In this document: in pieces, positions 55,688 to 64,000 of the stretch
Numbering within the stretch: position 1 is the stretch's first letter
Layout: each line of letters opens with the position of its first letter
Assembly: GCA_029259745.1 (NCBI GenBank)
Contig: JAJDEO010000029.1
Span: 28,984-92,983, forward strand
Reading direction: 5' to 3'
DNA: 64,000 bases
DNA from: Planctomycetota bacterium
GTDB lineage: Bacteria; Planctomycetota; B15-G4
Position numbers and translations under genes: made by a program
The notes under the pieces: generated by a model
The model's database searches: none
The model's input: only the letters and a program-made list of their open reading frames with translations
Told to the model about the DNA's origin: nothing

Positions 55688-56866
55688 ATGAATCTCGCAA
55701 AGCGTATGAGCCGTCTGGGCACCGAGACGGCATTCGAAGTGTTGGCCCGCGCCCGCGCCCTCGAGGCGAAAGGCCGGAACATCGTCCACCTCGAGATCGG
55801 CGAGCCCGACTTCGACACACCTCGCAATATCGTCGAGGCGGGCAAGAAGGCGCTCGACGACGGGTTCACGCACTACGGGCCCTCGGCCGGCCTGCCGGCG
55901 CTGCGCGAGGCCATCGCCTCCGACTTCACGACGCGCCGCGGCGTCGAGGTCTCACCCGACCAGGTCGTGGTCTTCCCGGGCGGCAAGCCCGTGATGTTCT
56001 TCATGATCCTGGCGCTGCTCGACGAGGGCGACGAGGCGATCTACCCGAACCCCGGGTTCCCGATCTACGAGTCGATGATCAACTACGTCGGCGCGAAGGC
56101 CGTGCCGATCGCGCTGCGCGAGGAGAACGAGTTCCGTCTCGATGTCGACGAGCTGGCCGAGAAGATCACGGACAAGACCAAGCTGCTGATCATCAACTCG
56201 CCGCAGAACCCGACCGGCGGCATGCTGACGTCCGACGACTTGAAGCGCATCGGAGAACTCGCGGCCTCGAAAGGCATCTGGGTCCTCGCCGACGAGATCT
56301 ACAGCCGCATCATCTACGGCACCGACCACGCGCACGACACGCTGATGAAGTACGGCGACACGAATCGCATCTGCGTGCTCGACGGCTTCTCGAAGACGTA
56401 CGCGATGACGGGCTGGCGCCTCGGCTACGGCATCATGCCGACCGAGTTCGCGCCGCACATGGCGCGTCTGCAAACGAACGCAACGAGCTGCACGGCGGCG
56501 ATGGTTCAGATGGCCGGCGTCGAAGCACTGACGGGTCCGCAGGGCGAGATCGACGCGATGGTCGCCGAGTTCCAGCGGCGACGCGACGTGATCGTCGATG
56601 GGCTCAACGCGCTCGACGGCGTCACGTGCATCAAGCCGCACGGTGCCTTCTACGTCTTCCCGAACATCCGCGGCACGGGTCTGAAGTCCAAGGACCTCGA
56701 GCACCGCCTGCTCGACGAGGCCGGCGTGGCCTGCCTGGCGGGCACGTCGTTCGGATCGGAAGGCGCGGGCTACCTGCGCTTCAGCTACGCGAACTCGGTG
56801 GCCAACATCGAAGAGGCGCTGAGCCGCATCGGCGGGTTCCTCGAGAAGGAAGCCGCGAAAGCCTGA
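55688..56866 (+). CDS. Class I/II aminotransferase (aspartate aminotransferase-like)
   Basis: A 392-aa PLP enzyme. Family elements are LEIGEPDFDTP, HYGPSAGLPALREAI, INSPQNPTGG (substrate carboxylate side), the Asp and Tyr in VLADEIYSRIIY, and the PLP lysine in DGFSKTYAMTGWRLGYG. The last resembles aspartate or aromatic aminotransferases of the I-gamma type. The exact amino donor is not clear. An ATG at 55676 gives four more residues but lies within a TATGCT that may be a -10 box; 55688 is therefore preferred. It is convergent with the HEAT gene with a 16-base gap. Confidence 0.93.
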   Translation: MNLAKRMSRLGTETAFEVLARARALEAKGRNIVHLEIGEPDFDTPRNIVEAGKKALDDGFTHYGPSAGLPALREAIASDFTTRRGVEVSPDQVVVFPGGKPVMFFMILALLDEGDEAIYPNPGFPIYESMINYVGAKAVPIALREENEFRLDVDELAEKITDKTKLLIINSPQNPTGGMLTSDDLKRIGELAASKGIWVLADEIYSRIIYGTDHAHDTLMKYGDTNRICVLDGFSKTYAMTGWRLGYGIMPTEFAPHMARLQTNATSCTAAMVQMAGVEALTGPQGEIDAMVAEFQRRRDVIVDGLNALDGVTCIKPHGAFYVFPNIRGTGLKSKDLEHRLLDEAGVACLAGTSFGSEGAGYLRFSYANSVANIEEALSRIGGFLEKEAAKA

Positions 56867-56882
56867 GCGCCTGCGAGTGCTG

Positions 56883-58586
56883 CTAGAGCGTGCGGTAGAG
56901 CTCGAGCAAGTAGCCGATGTCGAGGTTGAGATCCGCGTAGCGCGACAGGCGTGATGCCGGCGCGATAGGGCGCGGGTCACCGAGTTCGCCCAGCGCGACG
57001 AGCGCGTAGGTGCGCACGAAGGCCGGCTGCGTGCTGTCCTCCACGATCGCGACGAGGTCGTCGAGTTGAGCGCGGTCGCCGACGAGCCCGAGCGCGAAGA
57101 TGCGCGTCGCGCGGTCGATGAGGCTAGGAGTCGTGCCGACGTCGGCCGACAGCTCGTCGAGTCGATCGCGGGCGCCGAGAAGCCCCAGGGCGACGACGCC
57201 CCAGCGCTGCACTTCGACGTCATGGCTCGAGCGCATGGCCTCGTCCACACGGGCGTCGAGTTCGTCGACGCCGACGGGATCGATCAGTCCCAGAGCGAGC
57301 AGGACGTAGGCCTGCACCGCCGGGTCGCCGCGCTTCTCGAGATCGGCGAGCAACAGCGGCACCGCTTCATCGGCGCCGAGCAGTCCCATCGACACCGCCA
57401 GCGCACCCGTCAGCGAGGGCTCGCGCGCGCGCTCGAACGCACGCATCAAAGGTTCGACATGCCGTCCGTCGCCATCGAGCGCAAGGCCGATGCCGGCGTG
57501 GGCACGCAGCAGCGAGTTCGAGTCGGTCAGCGCCCAGTTCAGCGTCTCGCGTGCCGCGTCGGAGTGGGTGGGCCCGAGGGCGCGCGCGAGGTGCAGGCGC
57601 GTCGGATGATCCGAGACCTGCGTGAAGCGCGAGATCGCAAAGGCCGTGTCGTCGTCGAGGAAGCGCGCTGATATCCCCGAGAGTGCCGCTGCCGTCGACC
57701 GACGGACCTGGTTGTCGGCGTCGGAGAGCAGCTTGCGCAAGACGTTGATGTTGCGCTGGTCGTCGATCGAACCGAGTGCCATGGCGATCAGCGCACGCAC
57801 GTCCGCCTCACGCTTGGCGACGTTCGATGCGGCCAGCAACCGCAGCGGTTCAGCGAGGCGCGGATGAGCGCTCACGCCGGCGGCATGGATGACTGCGGCC
57901 CGGAGTTGATTCGAACTCACTGCTGCAAGGCCCTTCTCGGTCAGCGACTGGCCGATGACCTCGACGGCATCGGCGTTGGCGACGAGCGCAAGCCCGGCGA
58001 CGGCGTACCCGCGGATCTCGTCCGACTGATCGGTGTCGCGGAACAAACGCACAAGCGCCTCGACGGCGTTCGGCTGTCCCGAGACGCCCAGCGCGAGCAC
58101 GGCCTGGGTGCGCACGAAGAGATCCGGATCGTCATCGACGAGCAGCTCGATGTAGGGCACGGCGTCGGAAAGACTCAGGCGCCCAAGCGCCATCACGGCC
58201 GCAGCGCGAACGTCGCGCGAGTTCGGGTGGACGCCGACCTTGCGGATCGCGGACGTGTCGCGGCGCAGGCTGTCGACAAAGAGCGGCAGCAGCGTCTTGA
58301 GCCGGTCTCGATCCGAGACCGGCGCGTAGGGTCTGGACGACGCGCGCGCCGGCATGCGCTGCTTGAGGTCGAGCAGCTGCTCCTGGTGGTACTCGAACCA
58401 CCATTCCCAGCGCGTGGCGTCAAACTCCAGCATCGGCCCCGCGCCGGGCAGCGCGGCGACGGCCCGCGTCAGCCCTGCCTCGAACTCCGTGACCTCGCCC
58501 TCGTCATCGGGCAGGATCGGAGCCTGGAACTGCCCCCCGTGCGGCGGGGCGGACATCATCGAACACAGCAATAGCGACCACAGCAT
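56883..58586 (-). CDS. Exported HEAT-repeat protein
   Basis: A 567-aa protein with an N-terminal hydrophobic signal (LWSLLLCSMM). After a linker, about twelve HEAT/PBS-lyase-type helical pairs run from residue 130 to the end, for example DVRAAAVMALGRLSLSDAVP, LFVRTQAVLALGVSGQPNAV and VRRSTAAALSGIS. Such solenoids bind proteins or lipoproteins; no enzyme motif is present. The start at ATG 58586 has GAGGAG five bases upstream, which fixes it against a longer frame from 58643. It is divergent from the SH3-like gene by only 65 bases, suggesting shared control. Confidence 0.82.
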   Translation of the reverse strand: MLWSLLLCSMMSAPPHGGQFQAPILPDDEGEVTEFEAGLTRAVAALPGAGPMLEFDATRWEWWFEYHQEQLLDLKQRMPARASSRPYAPVSDRDRLKTLLPLFVDSLRRDTSAIRKVGVHPNSRDVRAAAVMALGRLSLSDAVPYIELLVDDDPDLFVRTQAVLALGVSGQPNAVEALVRLFRDTDQSDEIRGYAVAGLALVANADAVEVIGQSLTEKGLAAVSSNQLRAAVIHAAGVSAHPRLAEPLRLLAASNVAKREADVRALIAMALGSIDDQRNINVLRKLLSDADNQVRRSTAAALSGISARFLDDDTAFAISRFTQVSDHPTRLHLARALGPTHSDAARETLNWALTDSNSLLRAHAGIGLALDGDGRHVEPLMRAFERAREPSLTGALAVSMGLLGADEAVPLLLADLEKRGDPAVQAYVLLALGLIDPVGVDELDARVDEAMRSSHDVEVQRWGVVALGLLGARDRLDELSADVGTTPSLIDRATRIFALGLVGDRAQLDDLVAIVEDSTQPAFVRTYALVALGELGDPRPIAPASRLSRYADLNLDIGYLLELYRTL

Positions 58587-58591
58587 GGCGA

Positions 58592-58597
58592 CTCCTC
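58592..58597 (-). promoter_or_regulatory. Ribosome binding site deciding the start of the HEAT-repeat gene
   Basis: Minus-strand GAGGAG, 5-nt spacer to ATG 58586. It also lies in the short divergent promoter region shared with the gene at 58652. Confidence 0.6.
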
Positions 58598-58651
58598 GTC
58601 GTGTTCTTATCGGCTTCGAGACTCGTTCGTCTTTCGATAACATCGTCTCAC

Positions 58652-59869
58652 ATGAATGCCGCGACCTTTTCCACTCTGATCGTGTTCATGGTGCTGGCGC
58701 CCTGCGGTGCGGCCCAAGATCGTCTTCCCGGCGAGGTGCTGCCGGCCTCGCCGCAGCCCGTCGAGGCCTTGGACGAACCCGAAGCGCCCCGCGAGCCCGA
58801 GGCCACCTTCCCAGCCTGGGCCCAGCCGGCCAAGCCGACAGCTCTCCGCGCCGCCGCGTCGGTCCATGTGCCGGGCCTCATGGACATCGACAGCCACCAG
58901 CCGTTGCAAGTCATGGGGCAGCGCGGAGTCTTCAGCAGCGTGCGCGTCCCCCAGGGCTTCCCCGTCTACCTCGCCAGCGAGTTCATGCGGATCGAGGAGG
59001 AGAAGCAGCTCGCATGGGTCACGACGCGCAACCTCAACGCGCGCTTCGTGCCTTCGACGATCGGGAATCTGCCTGTCGGAAAGGTCTCGAGTGACGACGG
59101 GGCGCTCGTGCTGCTCGGTATCGAAGGAGCTTGGGCGCGCGTGATCGCCCCCGAGACCCTGCTGCTCTACGTGCCGACATCCGACATCGTGACCGCCGCA
59201 AGCTCGCTCGACAGCCTCGATGCCGAGACGGTGCGCGCCCAGTACAACCGCCTCGCACAGACGCGCGAGGCACGACGCCAGGAAGCCATCGCCGCCTGGC
59301 GCGCCGCGCACCCCGAGTGGAAGCAGGAAGACGCCTGGCTCACCGAGCTCATGGAGTGGCGGGCGCGCGACATCGACGGGCTCGACGCGACGGCACGCGC
59401 CACGCTCGACGCACGCCTCCGCGAGCTCGAACCGCGCGTGACCTGGAACGAGAGCCGCCAGATGATCCGCACCCTGCGCCGCGAAGCGATGACGGTCGAC
59501 GACGCCACGGCGGCCGTCGAACGCCAGCGCATCCAGGCCGAGCAGGCCGTCGACCGCGTCAAGCTCGCCGAGCGCCGCGTGGCCGAGTCTCTCGCGCGCG
59601 AAGCGAAGCTGCTCGACCTCGGCCTCGCGTTCGATGGCAAGGGGAAGCCCGACACGCTCGAAGGTGTCGTGGAGGTCTACGAAGGTGCCGAGGCCGCGCG
59701 CGTCTTCGTGCTGCGTGTGACGCAGACCGGCGAGGCGTTGAAGCTTACGTCGGCGCGCCGTGCCGTCGATCTCAGCTCACTGCTCGGACGCCGGGTCAAG
59801 CTCGCGGGGCGCCGCCTGTTCCTGCCGTCGATCAACGGCCCGATGTTCGTCGTCGAGAGCCAGGGCTGA
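58652..59869 (+). CDS. Exported protein with SH3-like domains and a coiled coil
   Basis: A 405-aa protein with a signal peptide ending near GAAQD. Residues of about 85-190 contain two SH3-like stretches (VRVPQGFPVYLASEF and LVLLGIEGAWARVI), as in bacterial SH3 modules that bind cell-wall peptides. About 200-335 is highly charged and helical with heptad-like spacing, including AVERQRIQAEQAVDRVKLAE, probably a coiled coil. The C-terminal 75 residues form another small beta domain. No enzyme motif is seen. GATAAC 17 bases upstream of the ATG resembles a -10 box. Confidence 0.75.
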   Translation: MNAATFSTLIVFMVLAPCGAAQDRLPGEVLPASPQPVEALDEPEAPREPEATFPAWAQPAKPTALRAAASVHVPGLMDIDSHQPLQVMGQRGVFSSVRVPQGFPVYLASEFMRIEEEKQLAWVTTRNLNARFVPSTIGNLPVGKVSSDDGALVLLGIEGAWARVIAPETLLLYVPTSDIVTAASSLDSLDAETVRAQYNRLAQTREARRQEAIAAWRAAHPEWKQEDAWLTELMEWRARDIDGLDATARATLDARLRELEPRVTWNESRQMIRTLRREAMTVDDATAAVERQRIQAEQAVDRVKLAERRVAESLAREAKLLDLGLAFDGKGKPDTLEGVVEVYEGAEAARVFVLRVTQTGEALKLTSARRAVDLSSLLGRRVKLAGRRLFLPSINGPMFVVESQG

Positions 59870-59880
59870 AGCTGTTCGCG

Positions 59881-60993
59881 TCAGCCGCTGCGACGCTCGG
59901 CGTGGTAGCGCTCGAAGGTCCCGTCGACGATCGCCGCGCGTGCGCCGGCAACGAGATCGTGCAGGTAGCGCAGGTTGTGCAGTGAGCACAGCGCGCGTCC
60001 CAAGGGATCCTGCGCCATGACGAGGTGACGCAGCGTCGCCACCGACCAGCCGCCGGCGCAGGCCGGGCACGGACAGCTGGCATCGATGACGTCGCGCCGA
60101 TCGCGGAAGCGACGATTGCGCAGGTGCACCTTGCCCTCTTCGCGCGTGAAGACCGAGCCGTGACGCCCGTTGCGCGTCGGGTAGACGCAGTCGAAGACAT
60201 CGAACCCGGCCGCGATCGCCTCGAGCACATCGTCGGGGCGTCCGACGCCCATGAGGTAGCGGAGCCGGTCCGACGGAAGCAGCGGCGCGTAGCGATGCAC
60301 AGCGCCTGCGAGTGCTTCGGGACCTTCGCCGACCGACAGTCCGCCGGCCGCCCAGCCGTCGAACGGCAGGGCGCAGAGTTCCTCGGCTGACCGTCGGCGC
60401 AACTCGTCGTCGAGCCCACCCTGCACGATCGCGAAGAGCGCCTGGCCCTTGGCGTTGTGCTGGTTGTGGCGCAGCACGGCGCGCTTGGCCCAGGCGGTCG
60501 TGCGCGCGACGGCCGTCTCCAGCAGCCCGCGCGAGGCCGGCAGTGGGGGACAGTGGTCGAAGACCATCGCGATATCGGAGTCGAGCGCGAGCTGGATGTC
60601 GACGACCTCGTCGGGCCCGAGCCGAAGCGGGCGCCCATCGAGTGGGGAACGGAAGGTGACGCCGTCATCGTCGAGTACGGCGATGTCGAGCATCGAGAAG
60701 ACCTGGAAGCCGCCGCTGTCCGTCAGGATCAGACCGTCCCAGTTCATGAACGCGTGCAGGCCGCCGAGCGCGGCGATCGTGTCGGCACCGGGGCGGTCGT
60801 GCAGGTGACAGGCGTTGGCGAGCACCATGGCTGCGCCCTGTTCACGCACATCGCTGGGGAAGAGCCCTTTCACGGCTCCATAGGTTCCGACGGGCAAGAA
60901 CGCTGGCGTCGCGAGCGACTTGCCGCGCACCGTCAACGTCCCGGCGCGCGCGGCGCCGCACTGCGCCTCGAGGTCGTAGGCTGCTCGCGTCAT
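59881..60993 (-). CDS. tgt: tRNA-guanine transglycosylase
   Basis: A 370-aa enzyme that swaps guanine for preQ1 at the wobble position of GUN tRNAs, a step of queuosine synthesis. It has TDSGGFQVFS with an active-site Asp, the nucleophile region FDCVYPTRNGRHG, and the zinc site CPCPAC followed by the histidine in CSLHNLRYL. The start ATG overlaps the stop of the SpoIID-like gene. QueA, often its neighbour, is absent; here the gene between ruvB and tgt is spoIID-like. It is the last gene of the minus-strand unit and converges on the SH3-like gene 11 bases away. Confidence 0.96.
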   Translation of the reverse strand: MTRAAYDLEAQCGAARAGTLTVRGKSLATPAFLPVGTYGAVKGLFPSDVREQGAAMVLANACHLHDRPGADTIAALGGLHAFMNWDGLILTDSGGFQVFSMLDIAVLDDDGVTFRSPLDGRPLRLGPDEVVDIQLALDSDIAMVFDHCPPLPASRGLLETAVARTTAWAKRAVLRHNQHNAKGQALFAIVQGGLDDELRRRSAEELCALPFDGWAAGGLSVGEGPEALAGAVHRYAPLLPSDRLRYLMGVGRPDDVLEAIAAGFDVFDCVYPTRNGRHGSVFTREEGKVHLRNRRFRDRRDVIDASCPCPACAGGWSVATLRHLVMAQDPLGRALCSLHNLRYLHDLVAGARAAIVDGTFERYHAERRSG

Positions 60994-62249
60994 CGCAACG
61001 CTCCGTCACCTGCGTCGTCCAGAGGAAGCGCCATAAGCCGCGCCCCGGGATAGTACTGCGCGAGGATCTCGTCGTAGCTGGCGCCGCGCTTGGCGAGGCC
61101 GGCCGCTCCGTACTGGCAGAGCCCGACACCATGGCCCCAGCCGCGCCCCTGGATGACGAGTTCGTCGGCGTGCACGACGGGCGGACTCGACCACAGCGTG
61201 GAGAGCACCTGCTCGCGAATACGGAGACCGCGCGAGAGGTTCACGCGCAGGTCTTCGGCGTGCACGTTCGTCGTGCGATTGCCGGCCGTGACCTTGACCG
61301 TCTGCGCGCGTGCGCCGGCGGCCGTCGCGAGGACGGTGACGCCTTGCAGCGGAGCCTCGGGAAGCTTTGCCGCACGACACGTCGTGGCGCGATCGAAGCG
61401 GCGGGTCCAACTGAAGTACGGCGAGTGGCGACATGTGCTGCACGCGCGCGGCTCGTCGAGGAACCCCTCGGGCGCGGCGGGGAAGACGGCTCCGGCGGGG
61501 CGCGACATCCCACCGCACGTCGAGTGGTACCACGCCGGCGCGACGGCACCGTCCCAGACGATGACGAGCCCAGCTGTGGTCATCACGGCGTCATGCGACG
61601 CGGACGTCTCCCCGTCGATGCCGGCATACACCTGCGAGCGCGCATCGTCGTACACGACGCCACCTTCGGCGAGTCGCGCCAGCACCCAGCTCCGCGCAGC
61701 AACGGCCTGCGAGCGCAAGGCCGCCGTGCCGAACATCGTCGGCATCTCTTCGGACACGACGCCGAGGAGGTAGTGATCGACGGGGAGCCGATTCACGATC
61801 AGCACGCGATCGTGCTCACGCAGGATTCGCAGGGCACCGCGATAGGCACGGTCGTCGAAAAAGAGGGGACCACCGTCGGGGCCCGGTTCGATCTGGATCG
61901 CCGTGGCGGCCGCCTCGCCGTTGACGACGAGCCCGTCGGCCGCGGCCGGAAAGACGACGTTAAGGTCGCCGTCGAGCGGTGTGGGCTCCTCGCCGAGTGC
62001 GCCGATCGTGCGCATCCACGCCGTGCCGTCGATGGCCACAGCGAGTGTGCCGGGCTCGTCGATCGCGGCGAGACGGATGTCGACCCACGCGGGCGGGAGC
62101 TGCCAGTCGGACGAAGGGATCGCGGCGGCGAGAACAGCGGGCGGCGGGCGGAGGGCCCAGACGACAAGGCCCGCCGCGATCACGGCAAGCGCAAGACCAC
62201 CCACAAGAGTCACGCGACGCGTCGTGCCCGACGGGGCGGGGTCATCCAT
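60990..62249 (-). CDS. SpoIID/LytB-domain protein, probable peptidoglycan lytic enzyme
   Basis: A 419-aa protein with a single N-terminal membrane helix (about residues 13-35). The SpoIID domain is marked by VDHYLLGVVSEEMPTMFGTA, LRSQAVAARSWVLARLA, the conserved YHSTCGG region, a Cys pair in CSTCRHSPYF, and the C-terminal VIQGRGWGHGVGLCQYGAAG. SpoIID proteins are lytic transglycosylases acting on peptide-free glycans; homologues in non-sporulating bacteria trim the wall during division. The ATG 62249 lies eight bases inside ruvB, and the end overlaps tgt as ATGA, so ruvB-spoIID-tgt are coupled. Confidence 0.9.
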   Translation of the reverse strand: MDDPAPSGTTRRVTLVGGLALAVIAAGLVVWALRPPPAVLAAAIPSSDWQLPPAWVDIRLAAIDEPGTLAVAIDGTAWMRTIGALGEEPTPLDGDLNVVFPAAADGLVVNGEAAATAIQIEPGPDGGPLFFDDRAYRGALRILREHDRVLIVNRLPVDHYLLGVVSEEMPTMFGTAALRSQAVAARSWVLARLAEGGVVYDDARSQVYAGIDGETSASHDAVMTTAGLVIVWDGAVAPAWYHSTCGGMSRPAGAVFPAAPEGFLDEPRACSTCRHSPYFSWTRRFDRATTCRAAKLPEAPLQGVTVLATAAGARAQTVKVTAGNRTTNVHAEDLRVNLSRGLRIREQVLSTLWSSPPVVHADELVIQGRGWGHGVGLCQYGAAGLAKRGASYDEILAQYYPGARLMALPLDDAGDGALR

Positions 62250-63273
62250 CGAAGAGACCGCTGTTGTCGGGAGCGGGGCCGACGCCGAGCCCCAGGTGAA
62301 CACGCGCGGCATCGGTCAGCTCACGCCCGCGCGACGTCTTGAGCACGAAGCCGAGGCGAATCAAGTGCGGTTCGTAGACGAGTTCGAGCGTGTCTTCTTC
62401 TTCGCCAACGGCCACGGCGATCGTGCGCAGGCCGGCCGGCCCGCCGCCCATGCGTTGAAGGGCCATGAGATAGCGGCGGTCCATGTCCTCGAGCCCGAGC
62501 TCGTCGATGCCGAGCATGGTGAGGCCTTGTTCGACGATGGCCGGCGAAACGTGCCCGTCGTTGTGCAGGTCGGCGACGTCCCGCAGGCGGCGCAGCAAAC
62601 GGTTGGCGACGCGCGGCACACCGCGGGAACGCTCGGCCACAGCCTGGGCCGCGGTGGGGGCGAGCCCGCATCCGAGTCGCGCCGCGGAGCGCTCGACAAT
62701 CAGCGCCAGTTCGTCAGCCGGGTAGGGCACGAGCTTTTCGACGACACCGAAGCGAGCTCGGAGCGGCTGACTGAGCAGCCCTTCGCGCGTGGTGGCACCG
62801 ACCAGCGTGAAAGGCGCCAGCGAGAGACGCACCGAGCGGGCGGCCGGCCCCTGGTCGATCACGACGTCGACGGCGAGATCCTCCATGGCCGCATAGAGGT
62901 ACTCCTCGACCGTCCGCGGCATGCGGTGGATTTCGTCGACGAACAGGACATCTCCCTCTGAGAGGCCCGTGAGGAGGCCCACGAGATCGCCTGCACGCTC
63001 GAGAACGGGCCCTGAAGTGATGCGCAGCTCGGCATCCATCGCCTGGGCCACGAGCGTCGCGAGCGTCGTCTTTCCGAGCCCCGGTGGGCCCGAGAGAAGC
63101 ACGTGATCGAGGCTGCGCCCTCGTTTTCGGGCAGCATCGATCCAGGTCCGCAGGTTGTCCACCACGCGTCGTTGACCGACGAATTCCCCGAAACTCCGTG
63201 GTCGAAGGGGCCCATCGCCGTCGTCTAGGCGCGACAGTTTCTGAAAAATCCCCGTAGGCACGCGTTCCGTCAT
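62242..63273 (-). CDS. ruvB: Holliday junction branch migration helicase RuvB
   Basis: A 343-aa AAA+ motor that drives branch migration with RuvA. It has LRPRSFGEFVGQ at the N-terminus, Walker A GPPGLGKTTLA, Walker B VDEIHR, the GATTREGLLSQPLRARFG sensor region, and a C-terminal winged helix (GLTMLGIDELGLEDMDRRYL). It has the normal length and full set of motifs. RuvA and RuvC are not in the window; they may lie elsewhere. It heads the unit with the SpoIID-like and tgt genes. The ATG is at 63273. Confidence 0.97.
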   Translation of the reverse strand: MTERVPTGIFQKLSRLDDGDGPLRPRSFGEFVGQRRVVDNLRTWIDAARKRGRSLDHVLLSGPPGLGKTTLATLVAQAMDAELRITSGPVLERAGDLVGLLTGLSEGDVLFVDEIHRMPRTVEEYLYAAMEDLAVDVVIDQGPAARSVRLSLAPFTLVGATTREGLLSQPLRARFGVVEKLVPYPADELALIVERSAARLGCGLAPTAAQAVAERSRGVPRVANRLLRRLRDVADLHNDGHVSPAIVEQGLTMLGIDELGLEDMDRRYLMALQRMGGGPAGLRTIAVAVGEEEDTLELVYEPHLIRLGFVLKTSRGRELTDAARVHLGLGVGPAPDNSGLFDG

Positions 63274-63646
63274 GGAGCGCGATGATACCGATGATCAGCG
63301 AGGCTCCCACTCACCGCCCGCAGCAAAAGTCACCCCTTGCCGGGGAGCGCTGCAGCACGCGTTCCGGCAGCGCGACGAGAGCGATCATCACGACGCCCAG
63401 CGAGTTGGCACGACGCCAAGGCGCGGCGGACACACCGCCGGCAGCGCATCGAGGCAGACCCTCGATGCAATCGCCGTGTGGCTGTCAGCTTGACTCGGTG
63501 TCTGGGGCTCTTCAGAATCGGCGGATTGGATTCCATCCGCCTCCCCGTTCGGTTGGTATCCGCCTGCTTCACCCGGCGTACGCCTCCACGTCCGTCACCC
63601 CTCGCGATCCGGGCCCCCTCGGATCCTCCCCGCGTTGGACCTCGCC
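63274..63646. other. Intergenic region between divergent ruvB and lipoprotein genes
   Basis: About 370 bases with no supported gene. A possible plus-strand promoter lies at 63490-63518, and an inverted repeat GGCGGAT/ATCCGCC lies just after it. Confidence 0.4.
63490..63518 (+). promoter_or_regulatory. Possible sigma-70 promoter of the lipoprotein gene
   Basis: TTGACT at 63490-63495, a 17-base spacer, then CAGAAT at 63513-63518. The -35 is good and the -10 poor. It would give a leader of about 120 bases before ATG 63647. Confidence 0.3.
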
Positions 63647-64000
63647 ATGACCCGAGTGCATCACGCCCCAACCCTTGCCGCTGGACTTGCGGCTCTCCTC
63701 GTAATGACGTCCTGCGGGGCGAACACCGGAGGAAAGGACAATACGCCCGGCCCCGGCAACAGCGGCGGTGCCAACGAGGTGAAGACCTACGCGACGATCG
63801 GGAGCGACGGCAGCTATGGCCGCGTCGACGTCGTCGAAGGCGGGATTCCGCTCGGCGACCCCGGTAGTCAGGCGGGCTCGAATCCCGGCAAGCGGCTCTT
63901 CTACAGCATGCTTTCGTCGATCAACAAGAACAAGCAGACGGGGCGCTTCGAGTCGATGGGTGTCGACTACGACGGCGAGTACGTCGACACGACGGGTGAC
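63647..64000 (+). CDS. Lipoprotein, N-terminal part (runs off the window)
   Basis: The frame opens at ATG 63647 and has no stop before the window ends (118 codons visible). A hydrophobic signal ends in the lipobox LVMTSC, so Cys23 should be lipidated. A Gly/Asn/Pro-rich linker follows, then YATIGSDGSYGRVDVVEGG and LFYSMLSSINKNKQTGRFES. No family was recognised. Lipidation and the flexible linker suggest a periplasmic or surface-anchored protein; later domains lie outside the window. Confidence 0.75.
   Translation, partial: MTRVHHAPTLAAGLAALLVMTSCGANTGGKDNTPGPGNSGGANEVKTYATIGSDGSYGRVDVVEGGIPLGDPGSQAGSNPGKRLFYSMLSSINKNKQTGRFESMGVDYDGEYVDTTGD

Overview
The window is a GC-rich bacterial chromosome segment with short intergenic gaps and many 4-nt stop/start overlaps. 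No transposase, phage gene, CRISPR array or rRNA was seen. The gene content points to Planctomycetota. Signs are a tandem-duplicated fused UvrA (also known from Chlamydia, in the same PVC superphylum), several secreted FG-GAP/VCBS proteins that share a C-terminal module, a Ser/Thr kinase translationally coupled to a planctomycete-type ECF sigma factor, and a small basic protein of a type common in planctomycetes. This is inference from families; no marker gene fixes the lineage.

Layout. 1-2429 (+): end of an Mrp-type Fe-S ATPase gene, a DUF971 gene, glyA and a PolB-like 3'-5' exonuclease. 2436-5306 (-): purC, purE, mtnA and a small basic protein. 5627-17329 (+): a tightly overlapped run of galE, an MBL hydrolase, a DacB-type carboxypeptidase, an IMPase-like phosphatase, fused UvrA-UvrA and an XPB helicase. 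A structured 189-nt gap follows, then 17519-21524 (+) with an XPB-partner protein (Helicase_C_3 type), a ThiE-like protein, thiL and tsaE. 21790-29030: TolC-like protein (+), nadD and a 48-aa membrane peptide (-), an HtrA-type protease (-), then an M28 peptidase, a lipoprotein and dinB (+).

29151-40211 is mainly envelope and sugar genes: a beta-helix protein, a Gfo/Idh oxidoreductase with a TIM-barrel isomerase and an NHS-type permease, an SGNH hydrolase (-), and two coupled FG-GAP propeller proteins. 40466-43161 (-) holds the kinase-sigma pair, followed by a tRNA-Val(GAC). 44051-48728 (+) holds ald, a nuclease-UppP fusion, gmd and an rmd-like gene. 48698-55534 (-) holds an amidase lipoprotein, an MFS transporter and two tandem FG-GAP paralogues. 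55688-64000 holds an aminotransferase (+), a divergent HEAT-repeat / SH3-coiled-coil pair, ruvB-spoIID-tgt (-) and the start of a lipoprotein running off the right end.

The part most worth following is 9792-19603: a double-length UvrA, a bacterial XPB helicase and an XPB-associated protein lie side by side. This looks like a nucleotide-excision-repair module mixing the bacterial damage sensor with the eukaryote/archaeal-type helicase. Second is the exported nuclease fused in one reading frame to the lipid-carrier phosphatase UppP. Third is a C-terminal module shared by four secreted proteins, which may be a lineage-specific sorting or surface domain.
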